A DNA stretch of 58,498 bases. It comes from an uncultured Alphaproteobacteria bacterium. Lineage in GTDB: Bacteria; Pseudomonadota; Alphaproteobacteria; Rhizobiales; Ancalomicrobiaceae. Numbering within the stretch: position 1 is the stretch's first letter; every line of letters begins with the position of its first letter. The stretch spans positions 1-58,498 of the forward strand of contig CALMFH010000288.1 of assembly GCA_937864925.1 (NCBI GenBank), written 5' to 3'. Shown one piece after another: positions 1 to 8,059 of this stretch. Below the pieces are notes generated by a model, which was not told where the DNA came from, searched no databases, and saw only the letters and a list, made by a program, of their open reading frames with translations. A program made the translations under genes and the position numbers.

Positions 1-134
1 CGCCGTCGTTGAAGCCCTATCGCAAGCGCCACCACATGCAGGCCGGCGTCGGCCATTACGGCGTCTTCTCCGGCAAGCGCTGGGAACATCAGATCTACCC
101 GATCGTCAGGAACGTCATCCTGTCGTCGGAGTGA
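1..134 (+). CDS. phaZ: Polyhydroxyalkanoate depolymerase, C-terminal fragment
   Basis: Only the last 43 codons are inside the window; the reading frame starts at base 3 and ends at TGA 132-134. The tail contains HHMQAGVGHYGVFSGKRW followed by a short IYPIVRNVI helix. This resembles the C-terminus of intracellular PHB/PHA depolymerases of the alpha/beta-hydrolase type, where the GVGHYG histidine is the expected catalytic base. The enzyme would hydrolyse stored polyhydroxyalkanoate granules in the cytoplasm. The assignment rests on this short tail alone. The gene converges on the cytochrome b561 gene, and a palindromic repeat begins 7 nt after its stop. Confidence 0.7.
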   Translation, partial: PSLKPYRKRHHMQAGVGHYGVFSGKRWEHQIYPIVRNVILSSE

Positions 135-141
135 GACCGGG

Positions 142-264
142 CTCATGAAATTCGGACTCGTCCGAATTTCATGAGCGTCACGGCCCGACCGGCCGACGCC
201 CGTTCGGGCTCGCCTTCGTTCACGAAGTTTCGAACGGGTCGAAACTTCGTGAACTCGGAGTGAC
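142..264 (+). repeat. Double-palindrome intergenic element, copy 1
   Basis: First of four copies. Palindrome 1 (142-175) has 15-base perfect arms, CTCATGAAATTCGGA and its complement, around a CTCG loop. A GC-rich core (about 176-217) contains CGGCCCGACCGGCCGACGCC. Palindrome 2 (218-254) has 16-base perfect arms, GTTCACGAAGTTTCGA and its complement, around ACGGG. The element ends TCGGAGTGAC. It starts 7 nt after the phaZ stop, in a convergent junction. A bidirectional terminator or processing role is an inference. Confidence 0.85.
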
Positions 265-444
265 GGCGAAGCGGCAGGCACGCGACCAAGCGAGCCCCGG
301 GCATGGTCCGGGGCTCTTCGCGTTTCGGCGGGCGGAGGTGAGCGGGCGACCGAGGCGCCACAGCGGTGGCGCGGGTCGGCGTCGCTCCGATCGGTCCCGG
401 CTCGGGAAGCGCGGCGATCCGATCGGCGGGTCGAACGTGACCGT

Positions 445-1008
445 TCACGCCTTCGCGAAAGGCTTCATCCGGATCAGGGTACGGTCCTTCAGCACCACAT
501 GGTGGAGGATGCCGATCACCGCGTGGGCGAAGGCGACGATCAGCAGCAGGTGCGCCGCCGTCTCGTGCATCTCGGTGACCATCCCGGCGAAGGGCTGGCG
601 ATCGACCCAGGGGCCGACGAGGTCGAAGAGGCCGAAGACCGGCACCGGCTTGCCACGGGCGAAGGAGGTGGCGATGCCGCCGAGCGGCACCACGATCATC
701 AGCAGATAGAGCAGGCCGTGACCGGCCTTGACGAGGAACCCGGCGAGCGGCTCCCAAGGCGTCTTCTCGGTGTCGGGCGCGGTATGGGTCATCCGCCACA
801 GGACACGCACGACAAGAAGCGCCAGGATGAGCATGCCGGCGGTCTTGTGGGCGTAGACGACCGGGCCGCGGCTTTCGCGCGGGAAGGCGTCGATGACGAT
901 CGCCAGCACCCAGGCCAACGGAATGAGGGCCGCCATCGACCAATGCAGTGCCTTGGCCACGGGATCCCAGGCGAGCGGGCGGGCGGGAGACGTATCGAGC
1001 GCGGTCAT
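445..1008 (-). CDS. Cytochrome b561 family protein
   Basis: A 187-residue integral membrane protein with four hydrophobic segments and the histidines expected of a cytochrome b561 (CybB type): H22 in LHW, H54 in AHK, and H148/H153 and H162 in the later helices. Family members are di-heme b-type cytochromes of the inner membrane that pass electrons between quinol and other acceptors; the partner cannot be read here. Length is normal for the family. The start at 1008 is supported by GGAGG five bases upstream. The gene converges on phaZ across repeat copy 1 and about 180 nt of sequence without a gene. Confidence 0.9.
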   Translation of the reverse strand: MTALDTSPARPLAWDPVAKALHWSMAALIPLAWVLAIVIDAFPRESRGPVVYAHKTAGMLILALLVVRVLWRMTHTAPDTEKTPWEPLAGFLVKAGHGLLYLLMIVVPLGGIATSFARGKPVPVFGLFDLVGPWVDRQPFAGMVTEMHETAAHLLLIVAFAHAVIGILHHVVLKDRTLIRMKPFAKA

Positions 1009-1150
1009 GGGACCTCCGAGGGGTGAGAGGCGGCGTTCGGGTTCGCCGCGGTCTCCTCGGAGGTAACAGACACGGCGCAGAAGTCGACTTAAAGGTCGGT
1101 AAGGTCGGCGCGTCGAGCGCCGACCTGTGGTCGCGGGGTCACGGACATGA

Positions 1151-1178
1151 GAAAGGCCCGATCGGGACGACCGGGCCT
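1151..1178 (-). terminator. Hairpin terminator after the 29-residue ORF
   Basis: AGGCCCG (1154-1160) pairs with CGGGCCT (1172-1178). In the minus direction the stem is followed by TTTC. It lies about 50 nt downstream of the small ORF at 1226-1315 and before the cytochrome b561 start, so it would end a short transcript. Confidence 0.5.
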
Positions 1179-1225
1179 CGAAAACGGTGGGAGCGGGGTG
1201 GCCACTCGCCGCCGGGCGCCGCGGC

Positions 1226-1315
1226 TCAGAGGAGCCCGATCACCACGGCGGAAACGACGAAGAACGCGGCGCTGACCATCACCACTTCGACGGTCCGGCT
1301 CAGGATCCGGGTCAT
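1226..1315 (-). CDS. Putative 29-residue single-pass membrane peptide
   Basis: A short frame of 29 codons opens with ATG at 1315, preceded by a strong ribosome binding site (AGGGAGGAAG, three bases upstream of ATG). The product begins MTRILSRTVEVV and continues as one hydrophobic stretch (VSAAFFVVSAVVIGLL), so it would be a single membrane-spanning peptide with a positive cytoplasmic start. AT-rich promoter-like DNA lies just upstream (about 1335-1365) and a hairpin terminator lies downstream. No family is recognised. Support is the RBS, promoter and terminator context; conservation is unknown. Confidence 0.45.
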   Translation of the reverse strand: MTRILSRTVEVVMVSAAFFVVSAVVIGLL

Positions 1316-1474
1316 TGTCTTCCTCCCTGTGTCTTATGTTTATTAGTAAAGAGTAAACTCGAACCGCACCCGAAGGAAGTGCAATTCGTCGCTGCATTGC
1401 CGTCGAATTTCAGGAAAACGTCGTTGCACCGGCGAAGATTCCGGCTTTCGACCGCCAATTCGGCAGGACGTGCT

Positions 1475-2167
1475 TCACCACGGGACGGCGGCGCCGTCCC
1501 AGGCGAGGAACTCGGGCGAATGGGAGAGGCTCATACGGTCGACCACGCGGGTGAGGCCGGTGGCGCTCATCTCGGGGGTGATGTCGGCGCCGCTGCCGCC
1601 CATGTCGGTCTTCACCCAACCGGGGTGGCAGACCGCCACCGCGATGCCCTCGCCCCTGAGGTCGGTGGCCAGACACTGCATCGCCTTGTTCACCGCCGCC
1701 TTCGACGAGCGGTAGGCGACGTGGTCGGACTTGGTGAAGGCCATCGAGCCCATGCCGCTCGACACGGTGAGGATCTTGGGATGCTCGCCGAGCCTGAGGT
1801 TGGGCAGGAAGGTCTGGGCGACGGCGAGGGGAGCGAGGGTGTTGACCTTCAGGGTCTCGAGCCAGCCGTCGAAATCCATGTCGAGCGAGGTCTGGCGGTC
1901 CGGGCCGATGATGCCGGCGTTGTTGATCAGGACGTCGATCGGACGACCGGCGAGGCGCTCGGCGAGGGCGGTGCGCGAGGCGGCGTCGATGACGTCGAGA
2001 TGGTGCACCTCGATCCGGTCGGGGTGATGCGCCATCGTCGTGGCGAGACCCTCGAGATGGTCGGGGCGGCGGACCGTGGCGATCACGTGATCGCCGCGTC
2101 CGGCGAAGGCTTCGGCGAGGGCGAGGCCGATGCCGCGATTGGCGCCGGTGATCAGGATCGTCGCCAT
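1475..2167 (-). CDS. Short-chain dehydrogenase/reductase (SDR)
   Basis: A 230-residue classical SDR. The Rossmann dinucleotide motif TGANRGIG is at residues 7-14, NNAG near 83-86, the catalytic serine in TVSSG near 132, and the YRSSK active-site Tyr/Lys pair near 147-151. It is expected to oxidise or reduce a small carbonyl or alcohol with NAD(P)(H); the substrate cannot be inferred. An upstream ATG at 2200 is in frame, but AGGAGA sits at the right distance before 2167, and starting there puts the glycine motif near the N-terminus as usual. The next gene to the right is divergent. Confidence 0.9.
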   Translation of the reverse strand: MATILITGANRGIGLALAEAFAGRGDHVIATVRRPDHLEGLATTMAHHPDRIEVHHLDVIDAASRTALAERLAGRPIDVLINNAGIIGPDRQTSLDMDFDGWLETLKVNTLAPLAVAQTFLPNLRLGEHPKILTVSSGMGSMAFTKSDHVAYRSSKAAVNKAMQCLATDLRGEGIAVAVCHPGWVKTDMGGSGADITPEMSATGLTRVVDRMSLSHSPEFLAWDGAAVPW

Positions 2168-2244
2168 GGGATCTTCTCCTGTCGGAGCCGCGGGGAACAT
2201 GCCAACAATGAGCCGATCAGGAGGCGAGGAAAAGGGGGTGGGCG

Positions 2245-2988
2245 ATGACGGCGGCGGGGGCGGCGCTCGACGAGGTCGAGGCGGTGACGGCGGCGGCGGC
2301 GCGGGACCTCGATCCGCGCAAGGTGGCCGAACGAACGGCCTACATGAAGTCGGCGATGCCGCTCCTCGGGCTCGCGGTGCCGGCGCAGCGGGCGATCCTG
2401 AAGCGCGGCTTCTCCTTCTCGCGGGCGCCCTTCGCCGTCCAGTTTCCGCTGTGGGACCACGTCTGGTGGCATGCCCGCAGCCATGAGGCGAAGACGCTCG
2501 CCGCGTTCTGGGTCGACGGGGCTCGCGGCGCGCCGGAGGCGGCTCCCTTCTGGCACTCGGTGTCGCCGTGGTCGGCGGGCATCGCCTGTTGGGACATGTC
2601 CGACGTCCTTTCCGGCCTCCATGCCCGGCTGCTCGAGGCGGTGCCGGAGGTGGTGCTGCCGGATCTGCGGCGATGGAACCGCGACGCGAACCCGTGGCTG
2701 CGCCGGCAGTCGGTGGTGTCTCTGATCCATCAGGCGCGGATGCGTCGCCGGGTGCTGCCGGCGGCGACCATCCTCGACCTCGTCGCCCCGCTCCTCGCCG
2801 ATCCCGACCACTACGTGCAGAAGGGGGTCGGCTGGTGTCTGCGCGAGGCCTCGGTCGTCCACCCGGATGCGGTGGCGGGGTTCCTGCGTGCTCACGCGCG
2901 AGCGGTGTCGTCGGTCGCCTGGGCCGCCGCCGGCGACAAGCTCGACCCCGACCGGCGCGCCGAGATCGCCGCGGTGCGGCGGCGCTGA
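2245..2988 (+). CDS. AlkD-like DNA alkylation repair protein
   Basis: A 247-residue helical protein resembling the AlkD/AlkC-like DNA glycosylase family built of HEAT-like repeats. Supporting segments are the N-terminal block VAERTAYMKSAMPLLGLAVP, the WDHVWWHARSHEAKTLA helix pair, and the C-terminal YVQKGVGWCLREA signature followed by a helix rich in Ala and Arg. The family removes N3- and N7-alkylated purines, though many members are untested. It is divergent from the SDR gene (77 nt between starts). The stop abuts the stop of a GNAT gene on the other strand with no spacer. Confidence 0.82.
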   Translation: MTAAGAALDEVEAVTAAAARDLDPRKVAERTAYMKSAMPLLGLAVPAQRAILKRGFSFSRAPFAVQFPLWDHVWWHARSHEAKTLAAFWVDGARGAPEAAPFWHSVSPWSAGIACWDMSDVLSGLHARLLEAVPEVVLPDLRRWNRDANPWLRRQSVVSLIHQARMRRRVLPAATILDLVAPLLADPDHYVQKGVGWCLREASVVHPDAVAGFLRAHARAVSSVAWAAAGDKLDPDRRAEIAAVRRR

Positions 2989-3513
2989 TCAGCCGAGCGG
3001 CGGCGAAGCGAGGATCTTGCGCAGGAAGATCTCGGTCTGGCCGGGGACGACGAGATCCGGCGCGGGGCCGATCTCGACGAAGCCGAGGGCGGCGTAGGCG
3101 GCGCGGGCCGCAGCGTTCCAGTCGGTGACGCAGAGCCAGATGTTGGCGCCCTCGTCGGCTACTTCCCGAGCCATCCAGTCGACGACGCGACGGGCGAGGC
3201 CACGGCGCTGGGCGGCGGGGAAGAGGGCGATGGTCTCGATGTAGGGGCCGCGCATGAACGGGTGACGCAGCGCGAGATAGCCGGCGAGCCGGCCGTCGAG
3301 GCGCAGCGCGAAGCGGAAGGTCGCCGGCCAGGGACGGACCATGCGCTCGCGCATCGCCTCGGCCGAGATGCCGTTGGCGGCCCAGGGGTCGATGGCCGCG
3401 ACGCCGGCGGCGAGCGCGTCGACGTCGGCGCCGATCGGGCCGAGTTCGAGATCGTCGAGGCGGTAGAGCTCGCGAGTGAAGGCGGCGAGCGGTGGAGTGT
3501 CGGCGGCGGTCAC
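2989..3513 (-). CDS. GNAT family N-acetyltransferase
   Basis: A 174-residue acetyltransferase with the acetyl-CoA loop in the form FPAAQRRGLARRVVDWM, preceded by the YIETIALFP strand and followed by NAAARAAYAALGF, the usual GNAT order. The substrate is unknown. I place the start at GTG 3513, 17 nt after the stop of the deacetylase gene upstream. The open frame continues to 3648, but that part overlaps the deacetylase gene and encodes an Arg/Pro-rich stretch typical of an antisense shadow. The gene probably shares a transcript with the deacetylase. Confidence 0.85.
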   Translation of the reverse strand: MTAADTPPLAAFTRELYRLDDLELGPIGADVDALAAGVAAIDPWAANGISAEAMRERMVRPWPATFRFALRLDGRLAGYLALRHPFMRGPYIETIALFPAAQRRGLARRVVDWMAREVADEGANIWLCVTDWNAAARAAYAALGFVEIGPAPDLVVPGQTEIFLRKILASPPLG

Positions 3514-3529
3514 GCGGAGATCCGTTCGG

Positions 3530-4540
3530 TCAGAGCGAGGGTCGGAGCGGCGACGGGGCGGCGCGCGGCGTCTGCGGCTCGGGCAGGGGCTTCGGGTTCG
3601 GCTTCCTGCCGTGGGCGTCGTACTTGTCGGTGTCGCCGGGGCGGGCATCGTAGCAGGTCTCGCCGATCACCGGACGCCCGGCGGCGAGGAGCTCGCTCAC
3701 CGTGACGAAGCGATAGCCGCGTTTCGTCAGACCGTCGAGGACGCGCGGCAGCGCCGCACCGGTCGAGAAGCCGCGGCCGTTGGCGTGGGCGAGTACGATC
3801 GAGCCGGGACGGACGGCGGCGAGCGTGGTGGCGACGATCGCCTCGGCGGAGACGAAGGGCGAGGGATCGCCGGTCGACACGTCCCATTGGATCGCCGCCA
3901 TGCCGGCCTCGGCGACGGCGGCGAGCGAGCGGGGATCGCACGCGCCGAAGGGGAAACGCAGGTACTTCGACCGCGTCGCAGGCGCGGCGATCGGGTCCGG
4001 GGTCGGGCACTGCGCGGTGGCGCGGGCGGCGCGGAAGGCGGCTTCGGGGGCGAGGATCTCGCGCTTCAGCCGGATATCGTCGGCGAAGCGCAGATTGGCA
4101 TGGCTCCAGGTGTGATTGGCGATCTCGAACAGCGGATCGGCGGCCATCTCGGCGAAACGGCCGGGATGGGTCGCGGCCCAGTGACCGCCGACGAAGAAGG
4201 TGGCGGGGACCCTCCGTCGCCGGAGTTCGTCGACGATCGCACCGTCGTAGCCGGCGATCTCGGTCGACGTCTCACAGAAGTCGAAGGTGAGGGCGACGAG
4301 CTTGATGCCCGCCGGCAGATCGACCCGGCGGATCGAGCCGCGCAGGGCGGGGGCGAGCGGAGCGGTGGGGGGAAGGCCGGCGACGTCGGGGACGGCGACG
4401 GCGGCTCCGGGCGCGCGCGGCCGGACCACTTTCTCCGCCGGCGACCAGGGCGCACCGCAGACGGGCGCCGGCGTCTCGGCCGCGAGCGGCGCGGCGAGGA
4501 GGAGAGTGGCGGCGACGAGGAGCGGGCGTAGCGGTGGCAT
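3530..4540 (-). CDS. Secreted polysaccharide deacetylase (NodB-like)
   Basis: A 336-residue protein with an N-terminal signal peptide (MPPLRPLLVAATLLLAAPLAA) and a NodB homology domain. The usual TFDDGP motif reads LTFDFCETSTE, the metal-binding motif is HTWSHANLR, and RFPFGACD follows. A late motif, GSIVLAHANGRG, corresponds to the C-terminal NodB histidine segment. Family members remove acetyl groups from exported polysaccharide or peptidoglycan; the substrate is not evident. The start at 4540 is chosen because it gives a clean signal peptide; the open frame extends further upstream without meaning. It is divergent from the extensin-family gene, which may also act in the envelope. Confidence 0.85.
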   Translation of the reverse strand: MPPLRPLLVAATLLLAAPLAAETPAPVCGAPWSPAEKVVRPRAPGAAVAVPDVAGLPPTAPLAPALRGSIRRVDLPAGIKLVALTFDFCETSTEIAGYDGAIVDELRRRRVPATFFVGGHWAATHPGRFAEMAADPLFEIANHTWSHANLRFADDIRLKREILAPEAAFRAARATAQCPTPDPIAAPATRSKYLRFPFGACDPRSLAAVAEAGMAAIQWDVSTGDPSPFVSAEAIVATTLAAVRPGSIVLAHANGRGFSTGAALPRVLDGLTKRGYRFVTVSELLAAGRPVIGETCYDARPGDTDKYDAHGRKPNPKPLPEPQTPRAAPSPLRPSL

Positions 4541-4655
4541 CACGGGGTCCGAGGCGGAGGTGGCCCCTGCTTCACCGCGCTTTTCGGCCGATTCGTGGCC
4601 GTGGGGCATGTCGACGTTAACGGAGCCTTTCCCAATTGGCGCGCATCGTCTCGAC

Positions 4656-5471
4656 ATGAAGCGTGCTCTGTATCTCGTTCTCGCTTGCACGGTCGCGGGT
4701 TCGGTCGGCGGCTGCTCGCTGTTCGGCTCCTGGTGGGGGCCGAAGCGGGCCGCTTGGCGATCCAAGGCCGAGAGCGCGTGCCTGTCCTCCGGCGCTGTGG
4801 TGCCGGGGCCCGAGGTGCGACCGATGGGCGAATACGACGGGCCCGGGGCCTGCGGCGCCGACCGGCCGTTCAAGGTCTCCGCGGTCGGCAGGCATCAGAA
4901 GGTGCCGCTCAACAAATCGACCGATCTCAATTGCCCGATGGTGGCGGCGGTCGACGACTGGCTGGAGCGGACGGTGCAGCCGGTGGCGCAGGCGATGTTC
5001 GGCCAGCCGGTGATCGGCGTCGAACACATGGGTACCTATTCCTGCCGCAACATCGCCGGTCATCGGCAGATGTCGGAACACGCCTACATGAACGCCATCG
5101 ACGTCTCCGGCTTCCGGCTGGCCGACGGCCGCACGGTGCGGGTGAAATCGGGATGGCGATCGGCTGACGCGTCGGAGGCGAATTTCCTGCGTGCCGTCGG
5201 CGGTGCGGCCTGCGAGCAGTTCACCACGGTGCTCGGGCCGGGCGCCGATGCGGCGCATCAGGACCATCTCCACTTCGATCTCGCGCGCCATTCCAAGGGG
5301 CGGCGAGTGTGCCGAGGCGGCGACGAGCCGGTACCGGACGGCGGGCGGATGTTCTCCTTCTTCAAGGACCGGTCGGTGGAAACCACGGGTTCGATCGGCA
5401 CACGCGACGGCGATGCCGGCGGTGGCGCGCTCGAGGATGGCTGGTACGCCGAGGACGAGGCCGCGGAGTGA
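4656..5471 (+). CDS. Extensin-family lipoprotein
   Basis: A 271-residue protein starting MKRALYLVLACTVAGSVGGC, a lipoprotein signal whose lipobox cysteine is residue 20. The body matches the bacterial extensin-like C-terminal domain: LNCPMVAAVDDWL, VEHMGTYSCRN, HAYMNAIDVSGF, then HQDHLHFDLA near residue 210. Conserved His/Asp residues recall LAS/VanY-like peptidases, so wall binding or cleavage is plausible but unproven. The C-terminal 50 residues are polar and low in complexity. The start is set by the lipobox; an open frame extends far upstream but is antisense to the deacetylase gene. Confidence 0.85.
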   Translation: MKRALYLVLACTVAGSVGGCSLFGSWWGPKRAAWRSKAESACLSSGAVVPGPEVRPMGEYDGPGACGADRPFKVSAVGRHQKVPLNKSTDLNCPMVAAVDDWLERTVQPVAQAMFGQPVIGVEHMGTYSCRNIAGHRQMSEHAYMNAIDVSGFRLADGRTVRVKSGWRSADASEANFLRAVGGAACEQFTTVLGPGADAAHQDHLHFDLARHSKGRRVCRGGDEPVPDGGRMFSFFKDRSVETTGSIGTRDGDAGGGALEDGWYAEDEAAE

Positions 5472-5574
5472 ACCGACGCCCACCGCGCCACGGCGACGGG
5501 TGAGGCGGGCCGTGTCCCTGGACGATGACACGATCCTGCGGGATCCTCCGCGACGATCGCGCGGGGAGGAGCCC

Positions 5575-6870
5575 ATGACCATGCAGAGGTTCGAGACCGG
5601 CCGTGAGGCGGCGCTGAAGCTCAGGCCCGACGAGCCGGTCTACTGCTTCCGTCCCTCGGTGCTGACGCGCGACGTCAAGACCTTCCTCGAGACCTTTCCC
5701 GGCAAGGTCGCCTATGCGGTCAAGACCAACGGCGAGCCCTTCGTGCTGGAGACGGTGGCGCGGGCCGGGGTCGGCGCATTCGACGTCGCCTCACGGCGTG
5801 AGTTCGCCGCGGTCGCCGCGGTCGCGCCGCAAGCCGAACAGCTCTACATGCACCCGGTCAAGGCGCTCTCCGACATCCGGCTGGCGCTCGAGGGGCACCG
5901 CATCCGCACTCTGGCGCTCGATCATCCCGACGAACTCGAAAAGATCCGACTGATCGTCCAGGCGCTCGATCTCGATCCCGGCGCGCTCTCGCTCTTCGTC
6001 CGCCTCGCCACCAAGGGACATGCGGCCTACGAGCTCTCCAAGAAGTTCGGCGCCGCACCGGGCGAGGCGGTGGAACTGCTGCAGCGGGTGGAGCGCCACG
6101 GCTTCCGGCCGGGGATCTGCTTCCACGTCGGTTCCCAGGTCGAGGACATCGCCACCTACGACACGGCGCTGGCGCTCGCCGCCCAGGTGCGGCGGCAGGC
6201 CGGGGTGAAGCTCGCCGGGCTCGACATCGGCGGCGGCTTCCCCGCCCCCTACGGACACGACCCGCGTGGGGCGCAGAAGCCGGTGCCCGACCCGGCACGG
6301 CTCACCCGTGACATCGGCGCCGACGTCGCCCGGCACGGGTTCGACGACGTCGAACTGGTGGCGGAGCCGGGACGGGTGATGGTGGCGCGGTCGTTGTCGG
6401 TGATCGTGCGGGTGCTCTTGCGAGACGGCAAACGCATCCACATCAACGACGGTATCTGGGGATCGCTCTCCGACAGCTGGACCGGCAAGATCACCCTGCC
6501 GGCCCGCCTGATCCCCGATCCGGCACGGCGGCGGCGACCGGGCGATCCGGGCCGGCTCGACGACTTCCGCATCTGCGGTGTGACCTGCGATTCGGTCGAC
6601 ATCCTGTCGCGGCCGTTCTGGTTGCCGTCGACGGTCGACACCGGCGATTTCATCGAGATCGGCCACATCGGCGCCTATTCGCTGTCGCTCCGGACCCGTT
6701 TCAACGGCTTCTATCCCGACACCTTCGTCGAGGTCGACCACGCCTTCGAGGACGACCGCGACGGGCTCGAGGGCTTCGCCACGGTGGAGACCTGGGGCGA
6801 GCCGGAGACCGAGGCGGTGGCCGGGGAGGGTGGCGAAGCGATCCCGTCCTCAGGTTCCGATTCAGGCTGA
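5575..6870 (+). CDS. Fold-type III PLP-dependent decarboxylase (ornithine/lysine/DAP family)
   Basis: A 431-residue alanine-racemase-fold decarboxylase. The PLP lysine is K50 in YAVKTN, then HVGSQ, the phosphate-binding GGGFP, EPGR, and the active-site cysteine in GVTCDSVD with a following TRFNGFYPD block. CDSVD and FNG favour ornithine (or lysine) decarboxylation to a polyamine over diaminopimelate decarboxylation, but the substrate is not settled. The chain is longer than usual ornithine decarboxylases because of an acidic C-terminal tail of about 40 residues. ATG 5575 follows GGGGAGGAG; a second ATG at 5581 is possible. The gene appears monocistronic. Confidence 0.85.
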   Translation: MTMQRFETGREAALKLRPDEPVYCFRPSVLTRDVKTFLETFPGKVAYAVKTNGEPFVLETVARAGVGAFDVASRREFAAVAAVAPQAEQLYMHPVKALSDIRLALEGHRIRTLALDHPDELEKIRLIVQALDLDPGALSLFVRLATKGHAAYELSKKFGAAPGEAVELLQRVERHGFRPGICFHVGSQVEDIATYDTALALAAQVRRQAGVKLAGLDIGGGFPAPYGHDPRGAQKPVPDPARLTRDIGADVARHGFDDVELVAEPGRVMVARSLSVIVRVLLRDGKRIHINDGIWGSLSDSWTGKITLPARLIPDPARRRRPGDPGRLDDFRICGVTCDSVDILSRPFWLPSTVDTGDFIEIGHIGAYSLSLRTRFNGFYPDTFVEVDHAFEDDRDGLEGFATVETWGEPETEAVAGEGGEAIPSSGSDSG

Positions 6871-7186
6871 ACCGCCTCGTCGGCGGTCTCGAGCGATGTC
6901 GGCAAGTGCCTGAACGCGGATTCGAATTCGCATCTCTTCAGACGGAGAGTCCGCGTCTCGAGATTTCGATTCCGCTTTCACCGCGTCGGCTCGTGGCGCC
7001 CGTCGCCGTGGTCGGCGCATGCGGGCGAGCACGGGGCTCACACGGGCGTTCAGGATCGGGGTGGGCGGTGCGGGCGATCGCGCGCGGTCGACGCGGTCCG
7101 ACGCTCGGGGACGCCGACGCGCCCGCGCACCGTGGACGTGCGAGTTTCTCAACTCGATCGAAGGCATGAGGCATTCGCGCGAGGTC
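6871..7186. other. Intergenic region without a recognised gene
   Basis: This 316-nt convergent junction between the decarboxylase and phosphatidylcholine synthase genes has no credible coding frame. It contains an imperfect palindrome near 6915-6930 (GCGGATTCGAATTCGC) and a small AGACG/CGTCT hairpin just after. These may act in termination. The four-copy double-palindrome element is not present here. Confidence 0.5.
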
Positions 7187-7900
7187 TCAGTCCGCCCAGG
7201 GCGAATGGCGCATCAGCGGCAGGGCGATGAAATAGAGTGCCACCACGGCGAAGCCGGTCTTGACCGGCCAGTCGACCACCAGATTCTGGACGAGGGCGAC
7301 GCTCGCCAGGGCGAACCACAAGATGGTGACGGCGATGGTGACGATGCGCAGCTTCACCACGCGCAGCGGGTGGACGAAGACGACGGGCACGAACATCGCC
7401 ACGGTGCCGAAGATCAACAGGGCGGCGGAGAGCATCCACGGCAGGCGCAGCACGAAGAGGTAGAGCACCGCGATGTTCCACAGCGCCGGGAAGCCGCGGA
7501 ACCAGTGGTCCCTGGTCTTCATGTGGGTGTCGGCGAAGTAGAGGGTCGAGGCGAGGGTCACCACCAGACCGAGCCAGAAGGCGACCGGGGTCGGCATCAG
7601 GTCGGAGCGCCACAGGGCGATCACCGGCACCAGCACGTAGGTGAGGAAGTCGACGACGAGATCGAGGACGACACCGTCGATGCGCGCCGCGGTCTCGTGG
7701 ACCTTGGCGGCGCGGGCCAGCGTACCGTCGATGCCGTCGATGAACAGGGCGAGGCCGAGCCAGGCGAAGCAGATGGCGAAGTCGCGCTCGATCGCCGCAT
7801 AGAGGGCGAGAAGCGCCACCGCACCGCCCGAAGCGGTGAACACGTGGACCGAAAATCCCGCAGCCCGCCGGACCGGTTCCGGCTTGTCGTCGAGCGTCAT
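7187..7900 (-). CDS. pcs: Phosphatidylcholine synthase (CDP-alcohol phosphatidyltransferase)
   Basis: A 237-residue membrane protein with about seven to eight hydrophobic segments. The CDP-alcohol phosphotransferase motif lies at the end of the second segment: DGIDGTLAR, then ARIDG and VLDLVVD. The neighbouring FADTHMKTRDHWFRGFPA block is typical of bacterial Pcs, which condenses choline with CDP-diacylglycerol to make phosphatidylcholine directly. Bacterial Pcs is common in host-associated and soil alphaproteobacteria. The start at 7900 follows GAGGGATG; upstream in-frame sequence is antisense to the next gene. It is divergent from the J-domain gene. Confidence 0.92.
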   Translation of the reverse strand: MTLDDKPEPVRRAAGFSVHVFTASGGAVALLALYAAIERDFAICFAWLGLALFIDGIDGTLARAAKVHETAARIDGVVLDLVVDFLTYVLVPVIALWRSDLMPTPVAFWLGLVVTLASTLYFADTHMKTRDHWFRGFPALWNIAVLYLFVLRLPWMLSAALLIFGTVAMFVPVVFVHPLRVVKLRIVTIAVTILWFALASVALVQNLVVDWPVKTGFAVVALYFIALPLMRHSPWAD

Positions 7901-8059
7901 ACCGCATCCCTCGGGTCGGCCGGGGTCGGCCCACCGTGGCGGGGCGCGCGTGCGTCCTGCCTGGACAGCTAGAAAGCACGCATGCGACGATCGAGCAATG
8001 TTCGACGTCCATACGCGGTCACCGAATCGAACCGGCGGCGCGACGGGGCGTACGGTCGG

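Noticed and set aside
143-943. Long minus-strand frame covering repeat copy 1 and the cytochrome b561 gene
   Set aside because: It is antisense or out of frame to a well-supported gene, is Arg/Pro-rich, and its start lies in the repeat palindrome.
5472-5574. A polyamine-type riboswitch or leader before the PLP decarboxylase
   Set aside because: The gap is only about 100 nt, too short for the known long leader of such genes, and no conserved structure was seen.
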